Of a stretch of 64,000 nt of DNA, positions 7,955 through 16,483 are shown piece by piece. Below the pieces are notes generated by a model. That model saw only the letters and a program-made list of their open reading frames with translations. It did no database searches and had not been told where the DNA came from. The position numbers were made by a program, and so were the translations under genes. Source of the stretch: Guptibacillus hwajinpoensis (GTDB lineage Bacteria > Bacillota > Bacilli > Bacillales > Guptibacillaceae); contig NZ_SWFM01000001.1 of assembly GCF_005144865.1 (NCBI RefSeq), positions 620,001-684,000 of the forward strand, read 5' to 3'. The stretch's first letter is position 1, and each line of letters opens with the position of its first letter.

Positions 7955-9430
7955 TTGCAACAAAACGAAACACCACTATTTACTGGTTTAATGAACCACG
8001 CTACTAAAAATCCGATTCAATTTCATATACCAGGACACAAAAAAGGAAAAGGAATGGATCCTGATTTTCGTTCTTTTATTGGGGATAACGCCCTTTCTAT
8101 TGATTTAATCAATATACAACCTCTTGATGATCTTCATCATCCTCATGGCATGATTAAAAAAGCGCAGGATCTTGCTGCAGAAGCATTTGGAGCAGATGCA
8201 ACGTTCTTTTCAGTACAAGGGACAAGCGGAGCCATCATGACAATGGTTATGACTGTTTGCTCGCCAGGAGATAAAATCATCGTTCCAAGGAACGTTCATA
8301 AGTCCGTTATGTCTGCCATTATCTTTTCGGGTGCAACTCCAGTTTTTATTCATCCCGAAATTGATTCAAAGCTTGGCATATCACACGGAATTACACCAAA
8401 TGCAGTTAAGAAAGCACTAGAACAGCATCCAGATGCTAAAGGTGTTCTTGTAATCAACCCAACTTATTTTGGCATATCAGCGAACCTTGAAGAAATTGTT
8501 TCTATTTCGCACGACTATGATGTTCCAGTATTAGTTGATGAAGCTCATGGTGTTCATATTCATTTCCATGATCGTCTTCCTCTTTCAGCTATGCAAGCTG
8601 GTGCTGATATGGCAGCTACAAGTGTTCATAAACTCGGTGGGTCGATGACTCAAAGCTCCGTGCTAAATGTTAAGGAAGGTCTTGTATCCGCAAAGCGCGT
8701 ACAAACCATTATTAGCATGTTAACCACTACCTCTACTTCTTATCTTCTCCTCGCTTCGCTTGACGTAGCGAGAAAAAGACTTGTGATGGAAGGTTATGAG
8801 CTTGTGGAACAGTCCATTCAACTCGCAGAAAAAGCACGTGATCAAATCAATGCAATCTCCCCACTGTATTGTGTCGGGAAAGAAATTCTAGGGACAGATG
8901 CTACGTATGATTACGACCCTACGAAACTCATTATTTCAGTCCATGACCTTGGCATTACAGGATACGAAGCAGAAGTATGGTTACGTAAAGAAGCGAATCT
9001 TGAAGTTGAGCTTTCTGATTTATATAACCTTCTTTGCATTGTCACTCCAGGAGATACTGAGGAAACAACAAATGCGCTTGTTTATGCGTTAAAAGATATG
9101 GTGGAAGCATTTAGGGAATCAGGAGGAGGCACAGCGAAGAAATTTGATGTTCATGCCCCAGACATTCCAATACTTGCGGTTTCACCTCGCGATGCTTTCT
9201 ACTCAGAAACAGAAGTCATTCCGTTTAAAGAATCTGCAGGTAGAGTCATTGCGGAATTCGTTATGGTTTATCCACCAGGAATCCCTATCTTCATCCCAGG
9301 TGAAGTGATTACAGCAGAAAACCTTCAATATATAGATGAAAACATTGAAGCAGGCCTTCCTGTACAGGGGCCTGAAGATGATGAATTAAAAATGATACGT
9401 GTCATTAAAGAATATAAGGCGATTAAATAA
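7955..9430 (+). CDS. speA: Arginine decarboxylase (PLP-dependent)
   Basis: A 491-residue member of the small Orn/Lys/Arg decarboxylase group (aspartate-aminotransferase fold). The PLP lysine is K226 in ATSVHKLGG, preceded by VLVDEAHGVHIHFH. N-terminal IQFHIPGHKKGKGMDP and C-terminal VYPPGIPIFIPGE are the family's substrate-site segments. It matches B. subtilis SpeA closely along its length. SpeA makes agmatine from arginine, the first step of polyamine synthesis there. The start is taken as TTG at 7955, 8 bases after AGAGG; the GTG at 7946 overlaps that site. Its neighbour on the right is the SR1P gene, as in B. subtilis. Confidence 0.93.
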   Translation: MQQNETPLFTGLMNHATKNPIQFHIPGHKKGKGMDPDFRSFIGDNALSIDLINIQPLDDLHHPHGMIKKAQDLAAEAFGADATFFSVQGTSGAIMTMVMTVCSPGDKIIVPRNVHKSVMSAIIFSGATPVFIHPEIDSKLGISHGITPNAVKKALEQHPDAKGVLVINPTYFGISANLEEIVSISHDYDVPVLVDEAHGVHIHFHDRLPLSAMQAGADMAATSVHKLGGSMTQSSVLNVKEGLVSAKRVQTIISMLTTTSTSYLLLASLDVARKRLVMEGYELVEQSIQLAEKARDQINAISPLYCVGKEILGTDATYDYDPTKLIISVHDLGITGYEAEVWLRKEANLEVELSDLYNLLCIVTPGDTEETTNALVYALKDMVEAFRESGGGTAKKFDVHAPDIPILAVSPRDAFYSETEVIPFKESAGRVIAEFVMVYPPGIPIFIPGEVITAENLQYIDENIEAGLPVQGPEDDELKMIRVIKEYKAIK

Positions 9431-9456
9431 GAGGCGGCCAGTTGGCCGCCTCTTAT
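9427..9456. terminator. Shared terminator of speA and the SR1-type RNA
   Basis: A 13-bp perfect stem ATAAGAGGCGGCC / GGCCGCCTCTTAT with loop AGTT. The + strand continues TATTTATCTTATTT, and the minus strand continues TTAATCG. It ends speA and very likely the SR1-type transcript from the other side. Confidence 0.85.
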
Positions 9457-9464
9457 TATTTATC

Positions 9465-9578
9465 TTATTTCCTATCTTTCTTGTTGCATTCCGGACATCT
9501 GCTATAAAGTGTGCTTACTTTCTCTTCATGTACATGATCAATTGTTTTCTCACAAGTAGAACAAATAATAATACCCAT
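9465..9578 (-). CDS. sr1P: SR1P-like GapA-binding small protein, inside an SR1-type dual-function RNA
   Basis: A 37-residue protein with two Cys pairs, CSTC at residues 6-9 and CPEC at 28-31, around TIDHVHEEKVSTLY. It matches the pattern of SR1P, the peptide encoded by the sRNA SR1, which in B. subtilis lies beside speA and binds GapA. The ATG at 9578 is preceded by AAGGGGTGTTGAGA, a strong ribosome site. A consensus sigma-A promoter lies about 50 bases upstream and a terminator follows the stop by 9 bases, so the whole transcript would be about 200 nt, close to SR1. Whether the RNA also base-pairs with an ahrC-type mRNA cannot be seen here. Confidence 0.85.
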   Translation of the reverse strand: MGIIICSTCEKTIDHVHEEKVSTLYSRCPECNKKDRK

Positions 9579-9601
9579 TCTCAACACCCCTTAAGTAATT
9601 T

Positions 9602-9615
9602 TGAAAACGCTTCCG
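9602..9615. promoter_or_regulatory. Candidate cre (CcpA) site in the SR1 leader
   Basis: The sequence TGAAAACGCTTCCG fits the cre consensus TGWAANCGNTNWCA except at position 12 (C for W) and the last base (G for A), i.e. 12 of 14. It lies at about +8 to +21 of the predicted SR1 transcript, a place where bound CcpA would block transcription. B. subtilis SR1 is under glycolytic control, mainly through CcpN. Confidence 0.5.
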
Positions 9616-9629
9616 TTTCGCTTAATTCC

Positions 9630-9658
9630 ATAATAGTGTGTCACAATTGTTTTGTCAA
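9630..9658 (-). promoter_or_regulatory. Sigma-A promoter of the SR1-type RNA
   Basis: Minus strand: -35 TTGACA (9653-9658), a 17-base spacer, and -10 TATTAT (9630-9635). The predicted start is near 9623. A TG-TGATATA stretch just upstream of the -35 resembles a CcpN box loosely (about 9 of 11 positions). Confidence 0.8.
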
Positions 9659-9782
9659 CACTATATTGTATATCACATTATATTCTTTTCATCGTCATTA
9701 TGTGTTCCCTTGTTTCGAAATTAGTTAATTGTCAGAAAACAATTTTGGATGTAAACTATACCTATGAAGAAGGGGGAATTCT

Positions 9783-10160
9783 ATGCCTCAAAGTGCTTAT
9801 CTCGCTCCCAGGGAAGTAGAAGACATCAATCTTAACAAAATCAAAGATCTTCTCATCTATTACAAAGAGCTAATGAATAAAACGGGCGAGCAACTATCAT
9901 GGTCATATGGAGACTCTGCCTACCCATACGACCTCATTGAAAAGCCCGAAGATCCATGGTTTTACTTAAAAGGAAAAAATGAAGATTACAGAATGATTAT
10001 TATTGGAATATCCGACAAACGTATTCAGGTTGTTCTACCAGATCAATCAACTCATGGGGACAAAGCGAAGGCAAATGAATTGTGTAAATTTCTTGCTACT
10101 AACTTGAAAGCAAATTTGACACTTTTTAATGGACGAGTTATTCAACACTCACAAAAATAA
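9783..10160 (+). CDS. Small Bacillaceae protein, probably DUF1885 family
   Basis: A 125-residue soluble protein starting ATG at 9783 behind AAGGGGGAATTCT. It contains LIYYKELMNKTGEQLSWSYG and EDPWFYLKGKNEDYRMIII, then a strand-rich half (KRIQVVLPDQSTHGDKAKAN). I associate this pattern with the DUF1885 family, whose structure is FKBP-like, but I recall it only loosely. No active site is evident. It is convergent with the deacetylase gene and shares a perfect terminator with it. Confidence 0.6.
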   Translation: MPQSAYLAPREVEDINLNKIKDLLIYYKELMNKTGEQLSWSYGDSAYPYDLIEKPEDPWFYLKGKNEDYRMIIIGISDKRIQVVLPDQSTHGDKAKANELCKFLATNLKANLTLFNGRVIQHSQK

Positions 10161-10185
10161 ACAGCCCAATGGGCTGTTTATTTTT
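10153..10185. terminator. Bidirectional terminator
   Basis: A 15-bp perfect stem AAAAATAAACAGCCC / GGGCTGTTTATTTTT with a 3-base loop, between convergent genes. Confidence 0.85.
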
Positions 10186-11041
10186 GTAGCGGTTCAATTT
10201 CCTCAGGCTTAATTAAGTCAAAGTCTTTTTCTCTTAATCCAGATACAATATCTTCTAGTGCAGCCGCAGTCCAATCGCGATCATGCATTAAGAGGTTTGC
10301 ACCATTTTGAAGAAGTGGTGTGTTCACCATAATGTCTGCAATAGCATTCTTTTCCTGATATTGTTTTTCCCAGTCATACCCATAGGTCCAATTCATGAGA
10401 AGCATACCTTCTTCTTCTGCAAGGGATTTAGAGTAATCTGTATTAGAACCAAACGGTGCTCGGAAAAACTCAGGTCTTTCCCCTATTATTTCTTCTATTA
10501 AGTCATTCAACTTCACAATTTCTTCTTTTTGCTCTTCTTCAGATAATGTTTTAAGATCTGAGTGAGTCATCGTGTGATTTCCGATTGCAAATCCCATATT
10601 ATGAATTTCTTTCAAACTTGCTTTTTCTTCTTCTGTATCAAGAAAATGACCGTTAACAAAAAAGATCGCTGGAGCATCAAGTTCCTTCAGTGTTTTTGCC
10701 ATTTCTACTGCATTCTTATCTGGGGCATCATCGATTGTGAGAAGTACAGCTTCAGCTGGCGCGTCATTAATTGGTTCAAAACCCCAAAACGCTTCATTTA
10801 ATCGGTATTCAGTCGTAACAGCTTCTTCCGTTACGACTTCTTCTTCCTCATTCTTCTTGGGTTCCTTAGAAGTTTCGTCAGTCGTTTCCTCACTATCTTG
10901 ATTATCCGTTACCTCATTTGTTTCTTTCTTGTTATTTGTTTGTTGTTCGCCGTTTTCGTTCGCTTCTGAACCGGCATTTGTTGAACAAGCTGCTACGAAA
11001 AGCAGAGTGGCTAGTGTTACCCATTTCAGTAAATTCCTCAT
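10178..11041 (-). CDS. Polysaccharide deacetylase (NodB-fold) lipoprotein
   Basis: A 287-residue lipoprotein. The signal peptide ends in a lipobox FVAAC with the lipidated Cys at residue 19. Residues 20-78 form an acidic Asn/Glu/Thr-rich linker. The NodB domain follows: motif 1 is TIDDAPD (D104, D105), motif 2 is NHTMTH with metal ligands H156 and H160, motif 3 is FRAPFGSNTD, motif 4 has NWTYGYDW and motif 5 has LLMHDRDWTAAAL. Family members remove acetyl groups from peptidoglycan or other N-acetylated glycans. The first motif is TIDDAPD where TFDDGP is usual, but the catalytic and metal Asp are kept. It would act outside the membrane. Confidence 0.88.
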   Translation of the reverse strand: MRNLLKWVTLATLLFVAACSTNAGSEANENGEQQTNNKKETNEVTDNQDSEETTDETSKEPKKNEEEEVVTEEAVTTEYRLNEAFWGFEPINDAPAEAVLLTIDDAPDKNAVEMAKTLKELDAPAIFFVNGHFLDTEEEKASLKEIHNMGFAIGNHTMTHSDLKTLSEEEQKEEIVKLNDLIEEIIGERPEFFRAPFGSNTDYSKSLAEEEGMLLMNWTYGYDWEKQYQEKNAIADIMVNTPLLQNGANLLMHDRDWTAAALEDIVSGLREKDFDLIKPEEIEPLQK

Positions 11042-11178
11042 ATCTCTCTCTCCCTCTATAGTCTCTCCCCATCATATACCAAGTGGTGAGTAGGATAAAG
11101 AGAAGAATGTCACAATTAACCATCTAATATGTACAATTGAACTATTATTCTGACTAAGCTCCTGCCATGTGTTTTTCC

Positions 11179-11207
11179 TTTACATCAATGTTTACAACAA
11201 ATATACT
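11179..11207 (+). promoter_or_regulatory. Candidate promoter for the BCCT transporter gene
   Basis: -35 TTTACA (11179-11184), a 17-base spacer and -10 TATACT (11202-11207). It would give a leader of about 270 nt to the ATG at 11483, and the leader would include the short repeat copy at 11358-11447. Confidence 0.45.
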
Positions 11208-11357
11208 AGAAAACGTGCCTTTTCTCGTAATATGATAAGTTCCCTGTAAAACGCTGGAAATGCAATGTTGGATTGCATAGTTTTGGCAATAGCGGGCAAC
11301 ATTTAGAACATCATACTTTATTAATCCTCCTCTCTACTTAATGCGCCGTCTAAAGAA

Positions 11358-11447
11358 AAGGGTCTTTCTAAAAGATTGTTGTTTTTAAAAGGGTTTTGTC
11401 TATAAAAAACCACATTTACCGCAACAATCTTTATGAAAACAGCCAAA
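11358..11447. repeat. Core-less copy of the dispersed intergenic repeat (copy F)
   Basis: About 90 bp in the 441-bp gap 11042-11482. The left end (GGTCTTTCTAAAAGATTGTT) and the right end (GCAACAATCTTTATGAAAAC) are the terminal inverted repeats of the family, and between them stands only the AT-rich arm with ATAAAAAACCACA. The GC-rich core seen in the other copies is missing. Confidence 0.6.
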
Positions 11448-11482
11448 GAAAAAAAGAATATCTAGAAAGGTAATGATGTAAT

Positions 11483-12997
11483 ATGAATAAACTTACTGCA
11501 GTCTTTATTATTTCTGTCGTATTGTCTATCCTCTTTATTTCATGGGGAACAATTTCTCCAGAATCATTAGATTCTACGACTTCCTCACTTCAAAGCTTTC
11601 TACAGGTGAAGTTTGGTTGGTTCTATTTATTAGCAGCATCAGGATTTCTGATTTTTGCCATTTATCTCATTTTCTCTAAATACGGCAGACTTCGTCTTGG
11701 AAAGGATACAGATGTACCAGAGTATAACCTGATTACATGGTTTGCTATGCTCTTCTCAGCTGGTATGGGGATTGGATTAGTATTCTGGGGCGTAGCAGAG
11801 CCTATGTTCCACTATTATGATCCACCAGCAGGAGCAGCTGCACAATCTGATGAAGCAGCTCGCCTGTCCTTTCAGTACAGTTTCTTCCATTGGGGACTTC
11901 ACCCATGGGGTATCTATACTGTAGTTGCTCTAGCTCTTGCTTTCTTCAAATTCAGAAAAGGTGCACCTGGTCTTATTAGTTCCATCTTCTATCCAATTCT
12001 AGGAGATCGAATAAATGGACCGATCGGTAAAACTATTGATGTTATCGCTGTTATCGCAACCGTGTTTGGTGTTGCCACTTCCCTCGGGTTCGGTGCTTCT
12101 CAAATAGGTGGAGGAATCTCTTACTTAACAGGCGTTGAGAATTCATTTAACACACAATTGATCATTATATTAGTTGTAACAGTGCTTTATATGATTTCCG
12201 CATCAACAGGAATTTCAAAAGGCATCAAATATTTAAGTAATACAAATATCGTCCTTGCGATATTGCTTATGTTCTTCTTACTCTTTGCTGGTCCAACAAA
12301 CTTTATTATGGATCTCTTCACTTCTACACTAGGCTCGTACGTTCAGAATTTGCCTAGCATGAGTCTCCGCATGAGACCTTTCGAGGGGTCATCTTGGATA
12401 CAAAGCTGGACAATCTTCTACTGGGCTTGGTGGATTGCATGGGCACCATTTGTTGGTACATTTATTGCACGTGTATCTAAAGGAAGAACAATACGTGAGT
12501 TTGTTCTAGGTGTTCTATTAGTCCCTACCATCTTTGGTGGTTTGTGGTTCTCAGTATTCGGTGGATCAGCCATTTCGCTTGATATGGCTGGTACGGGTAT
12601 TTATGACATCATTAGCAATCAGGGTATGGAAGTAGCGCTCTTCGCAGTGTTAGAGCAATATCCATTAGGAACGGTTATGTCCATTCTTGCGATATTGTTA
12701 ATTAGCACATTCTTTATCACTTCTGCTGACTCTGCAACATTTGTACTTGGCATGCAAACAACAAACGGTAGCATGAATCCTTCCACGAAAGTAAAATTAA
12801 CTTGGGGAGTTATTCAGTCTTCCGCAGCAGCAGTATTACTTTGGTCTGGTGGACTCAAAGCGCTTCAGACAGCTTCAATAATAGCAGCTTTCCCATTTGC
12901 AATTATTATTATCGGGATGATTGTTTCACTTATCAAAGCCTTTAAAGAAGAGAAAGTACCACCACGTCCTAAAAAAGATGAAAACAATTCTAAGTAA
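11483..12997 (+). CDS. BCCT-family osmolyte (betaine/choline/carnitine) transporter
   Basis: A 504-residue membrane protein with the 12-helix BCCT layout. The family's Trp- and Gly-rich signature is present in FYWAWWIAWAPFVGTF near residue 313, followed by RVSKGRTIREFVLG. Residues around MGIGLVFWGVAEPM (about 95-108) match the glycine-rich betaine-binding helix of this family. BCCT carriers use Na+ or H+ to bring in glycine betaine, choline or carnitine under osmotic stress. The length is near OpuD of B. subtilis. The C-terminal tail is short and basic (PPRPKKDENN). The substrate is not fixed by sequence alone. Confidence 0.9.
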   Translation: MNKLTAVFIISVVLSILFISWGTISPESLDSTTSSLQSFLQVKFGWFYLLAASGFLIFAIYLIFSKYGRLRLGKDTDVPEYNLITWFAMLFSAGMGIGLVFWGVAEPMFHYYDPPAGAAAQSDEAARLSFQYSFFHWGLHPWGIYTVVALALAFFKFRKGAPGLISSIFYPILGDRINGPIGKTIDVIAVIATVFGVATSLGFGASQIGGGISYLTGVENSFNTQLIIILVVTVLYMISASTGISKGIKYLSNTNIVLAILLMFFLLFAGPTNFIMDLFTSTLGSYVQNLPSMSLRMRPFEGSSWIQSWTIFYWAWWIAWAPFVGTFIARVSKGRTIREFVLGVLLVPTIFGGLWFSVFGGSAISLDMAGTGIYDIISNQGMEVALFAVLEQYPLGTVMSILAILLISTFFITSADSATFVLGMQTTNGSMNPSTKVKLTWGVIQSSAAAVLLWSGGLKALQTASIIAAFPFAIIIIGMIVSLIKAFKEEKVPPRPKKDENNSK

Positions 12998-13006
12998 TGA
13001 CAAGTA

Positions 13007-13037
13007 GCCATCACCGAACATTCGGTGGTGGCTTTTT
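13007..13037 (+). terminator. Terminator of the BCCT gene
   Basis: Stem GCCATCACCGAA / TTCGGTGGTGGC, followed by TTTTT on the + strand, 10 bases after the stop. Confidence 0.8.
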
Positions 13038-13056
13038 ATGTATGATGAAGGAACGC

Positions 13057-13296
13057 CTAACTAATGATTAATAATAGTTCAGTAATGAGATAAAGTGTAG
13101 TCGAAAGACTCATCAGAATGAGAATCACTTTGTTCTTAGAAATAAGCTTAACTGTTAATGTGCATATAAGATAAAGAAATACGAAGAACAGCATCACTTT
13201 ATATGTTATATGATCGTGTCCAGATTGGTGTATAACAAGAAAAAATGAGAACCAAATACATAGATGAATGAAAAAAACTCCACCATGTCTTAGCAA
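13057..13296 (-). CDS. Small three-helix membrane protein, function unknown
   Basis: A 79-residue very hydrophobic protein with about three membrane segments: residues 5-22, 32-51 and 57-77. It starts with TTG at 13296, six bases after a strong TAAGGAGGG site. No recognised family. It is convergent with the BCCT gene. The clear ribosome site is the main support that it is translated. Confidence 0.55.
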   Translation of the reverse strand: MLRHGGVFFIHLCIWFSFFLVIHQSGHDHITYKVMLFFVFLYLICTLTVKLISKNKVILILMSLSTTLYLITELLLIIS

Positions 13297-13385
13297 GCTA
13301 TTCCCTCCTTACGCTGAACATATATGCAGCAATACTCTTCTGTATGTTCCTTTTTACTATTAACAGCAATTTAAAGATAGGAAAA

Positions 13386-13562
13386 ATGGTTTTCGAATAG
13401 ATTATTGCTTTAAAACGGTTGTTTCCACTTCAGTGATGCTATCTTTCCGCGTGGCGGGTGGTGAATCTTCTTGGCGCACTAATCCCGCAGGGGTCGAGCA
13501 CATTACGCTCCAGTCAAATATCAGGTGTGGTTATATTCAAAACCTTTTTCAATAACAAAAAT
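13386..13562. repeat. Degenerate copy of the dispersed intergenic repeat (copy E)
   Basis: Fills much of the 342-bp gap 13297-13638. It keeps core pieces seen elsewhere (CTTTCCGCGTGGCGGGTGGT, AATCCCGCAGGGGTCGAGCA, GCTCCAGTCAAATATCAG and GTGTGGTTATAT) and a decayed TTATTGCTTTAAAA end. It is the most diverged copy. Confidence 0.6.
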
Positions 13563-13588
13563 CTTATATAGAAGTACTTCTATATAAG
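13563..13588. repeat. 26-bp perfect palindrome
   Basis: CTTATATAGAAGT is followed directly by its exact complement ACTTCTATATAAG. It lies between repeat copy E and the pdhD terminator. No gene start is near, so an operator role is not obvious. Confidence 0.7.
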
Positions 13589-13600
13589 TACATAAAAAAA

Positions 13601-13627
13601 AGACCCGGTGAATTACTCACCGGGTCT
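13601..13627 (-). terminator. Terminator of the pdh operon
   Basis: An 11-bp perfect stem AGACCCGGTGA / TCACCGGGTCT followed on the minus strand by TTTTTTTTATG, just after the pdhD stop. Confidence 0.9.
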
Positions 13628-13638
13628 TCGTATACTCA

Positions 13639-15048
13639 TTAACCAATATGAATTGGAGTACCTAGAGCTACTTCTGCAGCTTCCATAGTAATTTCTCCAA
13701 GTGTTGGATGTGCGTGAATTGTAAGTGCAATATCTTCAGCTGTCATACCAGCTTCAATTGCAAGTCCAAGCTCAGCAATCATGTCAGAAGCATTTGGTCC
13801 CGCAATTTGTGCACCAATAACAAGTCCATCTTCTTTACGTGTGATTAGCTTCATGAAGCCTTCACTATCGTTTAGAGAAAGAGCACGTCCATTAGCGCCG
13901 AATGGGAACTTAGATGCTTTTGCATCGAATCCTGCATCTTTCGCTTCCTGTTCAGAGTAACCAACTGATGCCAATTCAGGCTCAGAGAATACAACAGCAG
14001 GAATCGCAAGATAATCGATTACGGAATTCTCACCGCTAATTGCTTCAGCAGCGATTTTACCTTCATAAGAAGCTTTGTGCGCAAGTGCTGGGCCTTCAAC
14101 GATATCTCCAATTGCATAGATATTATCGAAGTTCGTACGACACTGCTTGTCGATCTTAACAAGACCTTTGTCTGTCATTTCGATACCAAGCTCTTCAAGA
14201 CCAATTTCATTAGTGTTTGGTTTACGACCAACTGTAACTAGTACATAATCAGCGTCGAATGTTTTGGTTTCGCCTTTGATTTCTGCTGTTACAGTTACGC
14301 CATCTTCTGTTTCTTCAACGCCTTGAGCAAGAGCTTCAGTAATGATTTCAACATTACCTTTCTTCTTCAAACGACGAGAAACAAGTGAGCTCATTTGCTT
14401 TTCAAATCCAGGAAGGATTTGTTTAGTACCTTCGAGAATTGTTACTTCAGTGCCAAAGTTAGCATAAACAGAACCTAGCTCAATTCCGATATAACCGCCA
14501 CCGATAACAACCATTTTCTTAGGTACTTCATCAAGTGCAAGTGCACCTGTTGAAGAAAGAACGCGCTTGCTCCACTTAAAGCTTGGAAGCTCAATTGGGC
14601 GTGATCCTGTTGCAATAATACAATTGTTAAACGTATATGTTTGAGAGTTCTTATCATCCATAATACGAACAGTGTTCTTATCTACGAAATAAACTTCGCC
14701 GCTAACAACATCGACTTTGTTTGATTTCATAAGTCCAGCTACACCGCCAGTAAGTTTATCGACTACAGAAGATTTCCATTCTTGGACTTTCTTCATGTCG
14801 ACGTTAACGTTCTCTGCAGTAATTCCGATATCATCAGAATGTTTTGCAGATTCGTATTTATGAGATGCGTTGATCAATGCTTTTGAAGGAATACAGCCGA
14901 CGTTTAAGCAAACACCACCTAGAGTACCTTTGTCAGCAATTGCAACTTTTTGTCCAAGCTGTGCTGCACGAATTGCAGCTACGTATCCGCCTGGTCCAGC
15001 TCCTACTACAAGTGTGTCTAATTCGATTGGAAAATCTCCTACTACCAT
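13639..15048 (-). CDS. pdhD: Dihydrolipoamide dehydrogenase, E3 of pyruvate dehydrogenase
   Basis: A 469-residue flavoprotein disulfide reductase. The FAD motif [10 protein letters not shown] is near residue 16, the redox-active disulfide is in [13 protein letters not shown] near residue 44, the NAD-binding [17 protein letters not shown] near residue 183, the second FAD segment [17 protein letters not shown] near residue 308, and the C-terminal catalytic dyad is in AIHAHPT-like [12 protein letters not shown]3 reoxidises the lipoyl groups of the E2 subunit and reduces NAD+. It is the last gene of the pdh operon, 4 bases after pdhC, with its ribosome site (GGAGG) formed by the end of pdhC. Confidence 0.97.
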   Translation of the reverse strand: MVVGDFPIELDTLVVGAGPGGYVAAIRAAQLGQKVAIADKGTLGGVCLNVGCIPSKALINASHKYESAKHSDDIGITAENVNVDMKKVQEWKSSVVDKLTGGVAGLMKSNKVDVVSGEVYFVDKNTVRIMDDKNSQTYTFNNCIIATGSRPIELPSFKWSKRVLSSTGALALDEVPKKMVVIGGGYIGIELGSVYANFGTEVTILEGTKQILPGFEKQMSSLVSRRLKKKGNVEIITEALAQGVEETEDGVTVTAEIKGETKTFDADYVLVTVGRKPNTNEIGLEELGIEMTDKGLVKIDKQCRTNFDNIYAIGDIVEGPALAHKASYEGKIAAEAISGENSVIDYLAIPAVVFSEPELASVGYSEQEAKDAGFDAKASKFPFGANGRALSLNDSEGFMKLITRKEDGLVIGAQIAGPNASDMIAELGLAIEAGMTAEDIALTIHAHPTLGEITMEAAEVALGTPIHIG

Positions 15049-15052
15049 ATTA

Positions 15053-16384
15053 TTACGCCTCCATCATTAAGAGTTGTGGATCGTTCAACAGACGCTTGAT
15101 GTGGTTAAGTGCAAGTTGTGCTGTTACACCATCAATAAGTCTGTGGTCGTAGCTGATCGATAGAGCAAGTACAGGTGCAGCAACGATTTCGCCGTCGATT
15201 ACAACTGGTTTCTCCTCAATACGACCAATACCAAGAATAGCAGCATCTGGGTTATTAATAATAGGCGTAAACCATTGTCCGCCTGCAGAGCCCAGGTTAG
15301 AAATTGTGCAAGTGCTGCCTTTCATATCGTCCCCTGATAGTTTACCATCACGAGCTTTTTTAGCCAACTCATTAATTTCAGAAGAAACATTAAGAAGTGG
15401 CTTACGGTCTGCTTCCTTCACGACAGGTACTACAAGTCCTGCGTCAGTGTTAGCAGCAATACCGATATTGTAGTAATGCTTGTGAACGATCTCGTCAGTT
15501 GAATCATCAATAGAAGCATTAAGCATAGGGAATTCGCGAAGTGCAGAAACAAGTGCCTTAACAACATATGGAAGATAAGTTAGCTTCACATCTTTGTCAG
15601 CAGCATATTGCTTGAACTTCTTACGGTGAGCAACAAGATCTGTTACAACTACTTCATCCATGTGTGTTACGTGAGGAGCAGTATGCTTAGAGTTAACCAT
15701 TGCTTTTGCAATTGCTTTACGCATACCTTTCATCTTCTCACGTGTTTCAGGCTGAGCAGATGCTGTTGCAGGCTGCTGTTTCGTTTCTTGAGTAGCTGTC
15801 TCAGCTTTCTCTTCTGAAGCTGCAGGAGCTTCAGTTGCTTCAGGTGCTGCTTCTCCGCCGCCATTAACGTGGTTATCAATATCTTCTTTAACAACTCGTC
15901 CATTTTTACCTGAACCAGAAACTTTAGAAATGCTTACACCGTTTTCGCGAGCATACTTACGTACTGCAGGCATTGCTATAACGCGTTTTGTTGGATCTGT
16001 TTCTTCATCATCTTCAGGAAGTGGTTTAGATCCAGCACTATCTTCTTTAGCTTCTGTTTTAGCTTCTGTTTTAGCTTCAGCTTTAGGTGCTTCTTCTTCT
16101 GCTTGAGGCTGTTCAGCTGTAGGCTCTTCTTCAGCATCTTCATATCCTTCAGCGTCAAAGGTAATAACTACATCGCCAACGATAACAGTTGCGCCTTCTT
16201 CAGCGTGTACTTCTTTAACAGTTCCGTCTACTGGAGAAGGAATTTCAACTACTGCTTTGTCATTTTGCACTTCTGCAAGAATGTCGTCTTCTTTAACTTC
16301 GTCTCCTGATTTAACAAACCATTTTACGATTTCGCCTTCATGGATACCTTCACCGATATCCGGCATCTTGAATTGAAATGCCAC
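15053..16384 (-). CDS. pdhC: Dihydrolipoamide acetyltransferase, E2 of pyruvate dehydrogenase
   Basis: A 443-residue protein with one lipoyl domain (residues 1-78, lipoyl Lys in NDKAVVEIP near residue 43), a Glu/Ala/Lys linker, a peripheral-subunit-binding domain ([28 protein letters not shown], given here as its span, about residues 137-175), a second Ala/Glu-rich linker and the catalytic domain from about 215 with the active-site DHRLIDG near the C-terminus. The first linker contains a threefold 12-bp DNA repeat near 16047-16082 coding EAKT units. E2 forms the core of the complex and moves acetyl groups to CoA. It has one lipoyl domain, as in B. subtilis. Confidence 0.95.
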   Translation of the reverse strand: MAFQFKMPDIGEGIHEGEIVKWFVKSGDEVKEDDILAEVQNDKAVVEIPSPVDGTVKEVHAEEGATVIVGDVVITFDAEGYEDAEEEPTAEQPQAEEEAPKAEAKTEAKTEAKEDSAGSKPLPEDDEETDPTKRVIAMPAVRKYARENGVSISKVSGSGKNGRVVKEDIDNHVNGGGEAAPEATEAPAASEEKAETATQETKQQPATASAQPETREKMKGMRKAIAKAMVNSKHTAPHVTHMDEVVVTDLVAHRKKFKQYAADKDVKLTYLPYVVKALVSALREFPMLNASIDDSTDEIVHKHYYNIGIAANTDAGLVVPVVKEADRKPLLNVSSEINELAKKARDGKLSGDDMKGSTCTISNLGSAGGQWFTPIINNPDAAILGIGRIEEKPVVIDGEIVAAPVLALSISYDHRLIDGVTAQLALNHIKRLLNDPQLLMMEA

Positions 16385-16483
16385 GGGACTTCGCCTCCTA
16401 ATTGTAGAAAAATTTAGCTTATATAAATTCTGAAGCGAAGCGCGGATCGCAGCTTCACTTCATGTTTTTTTATTAACGTTTAA

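Noticed and set aside
9602-9660. CcpN boxes near the SR1 promoter
   Set aside because: Only one partial match is visible to my recalled consensus; listed as a note and not as a feature.
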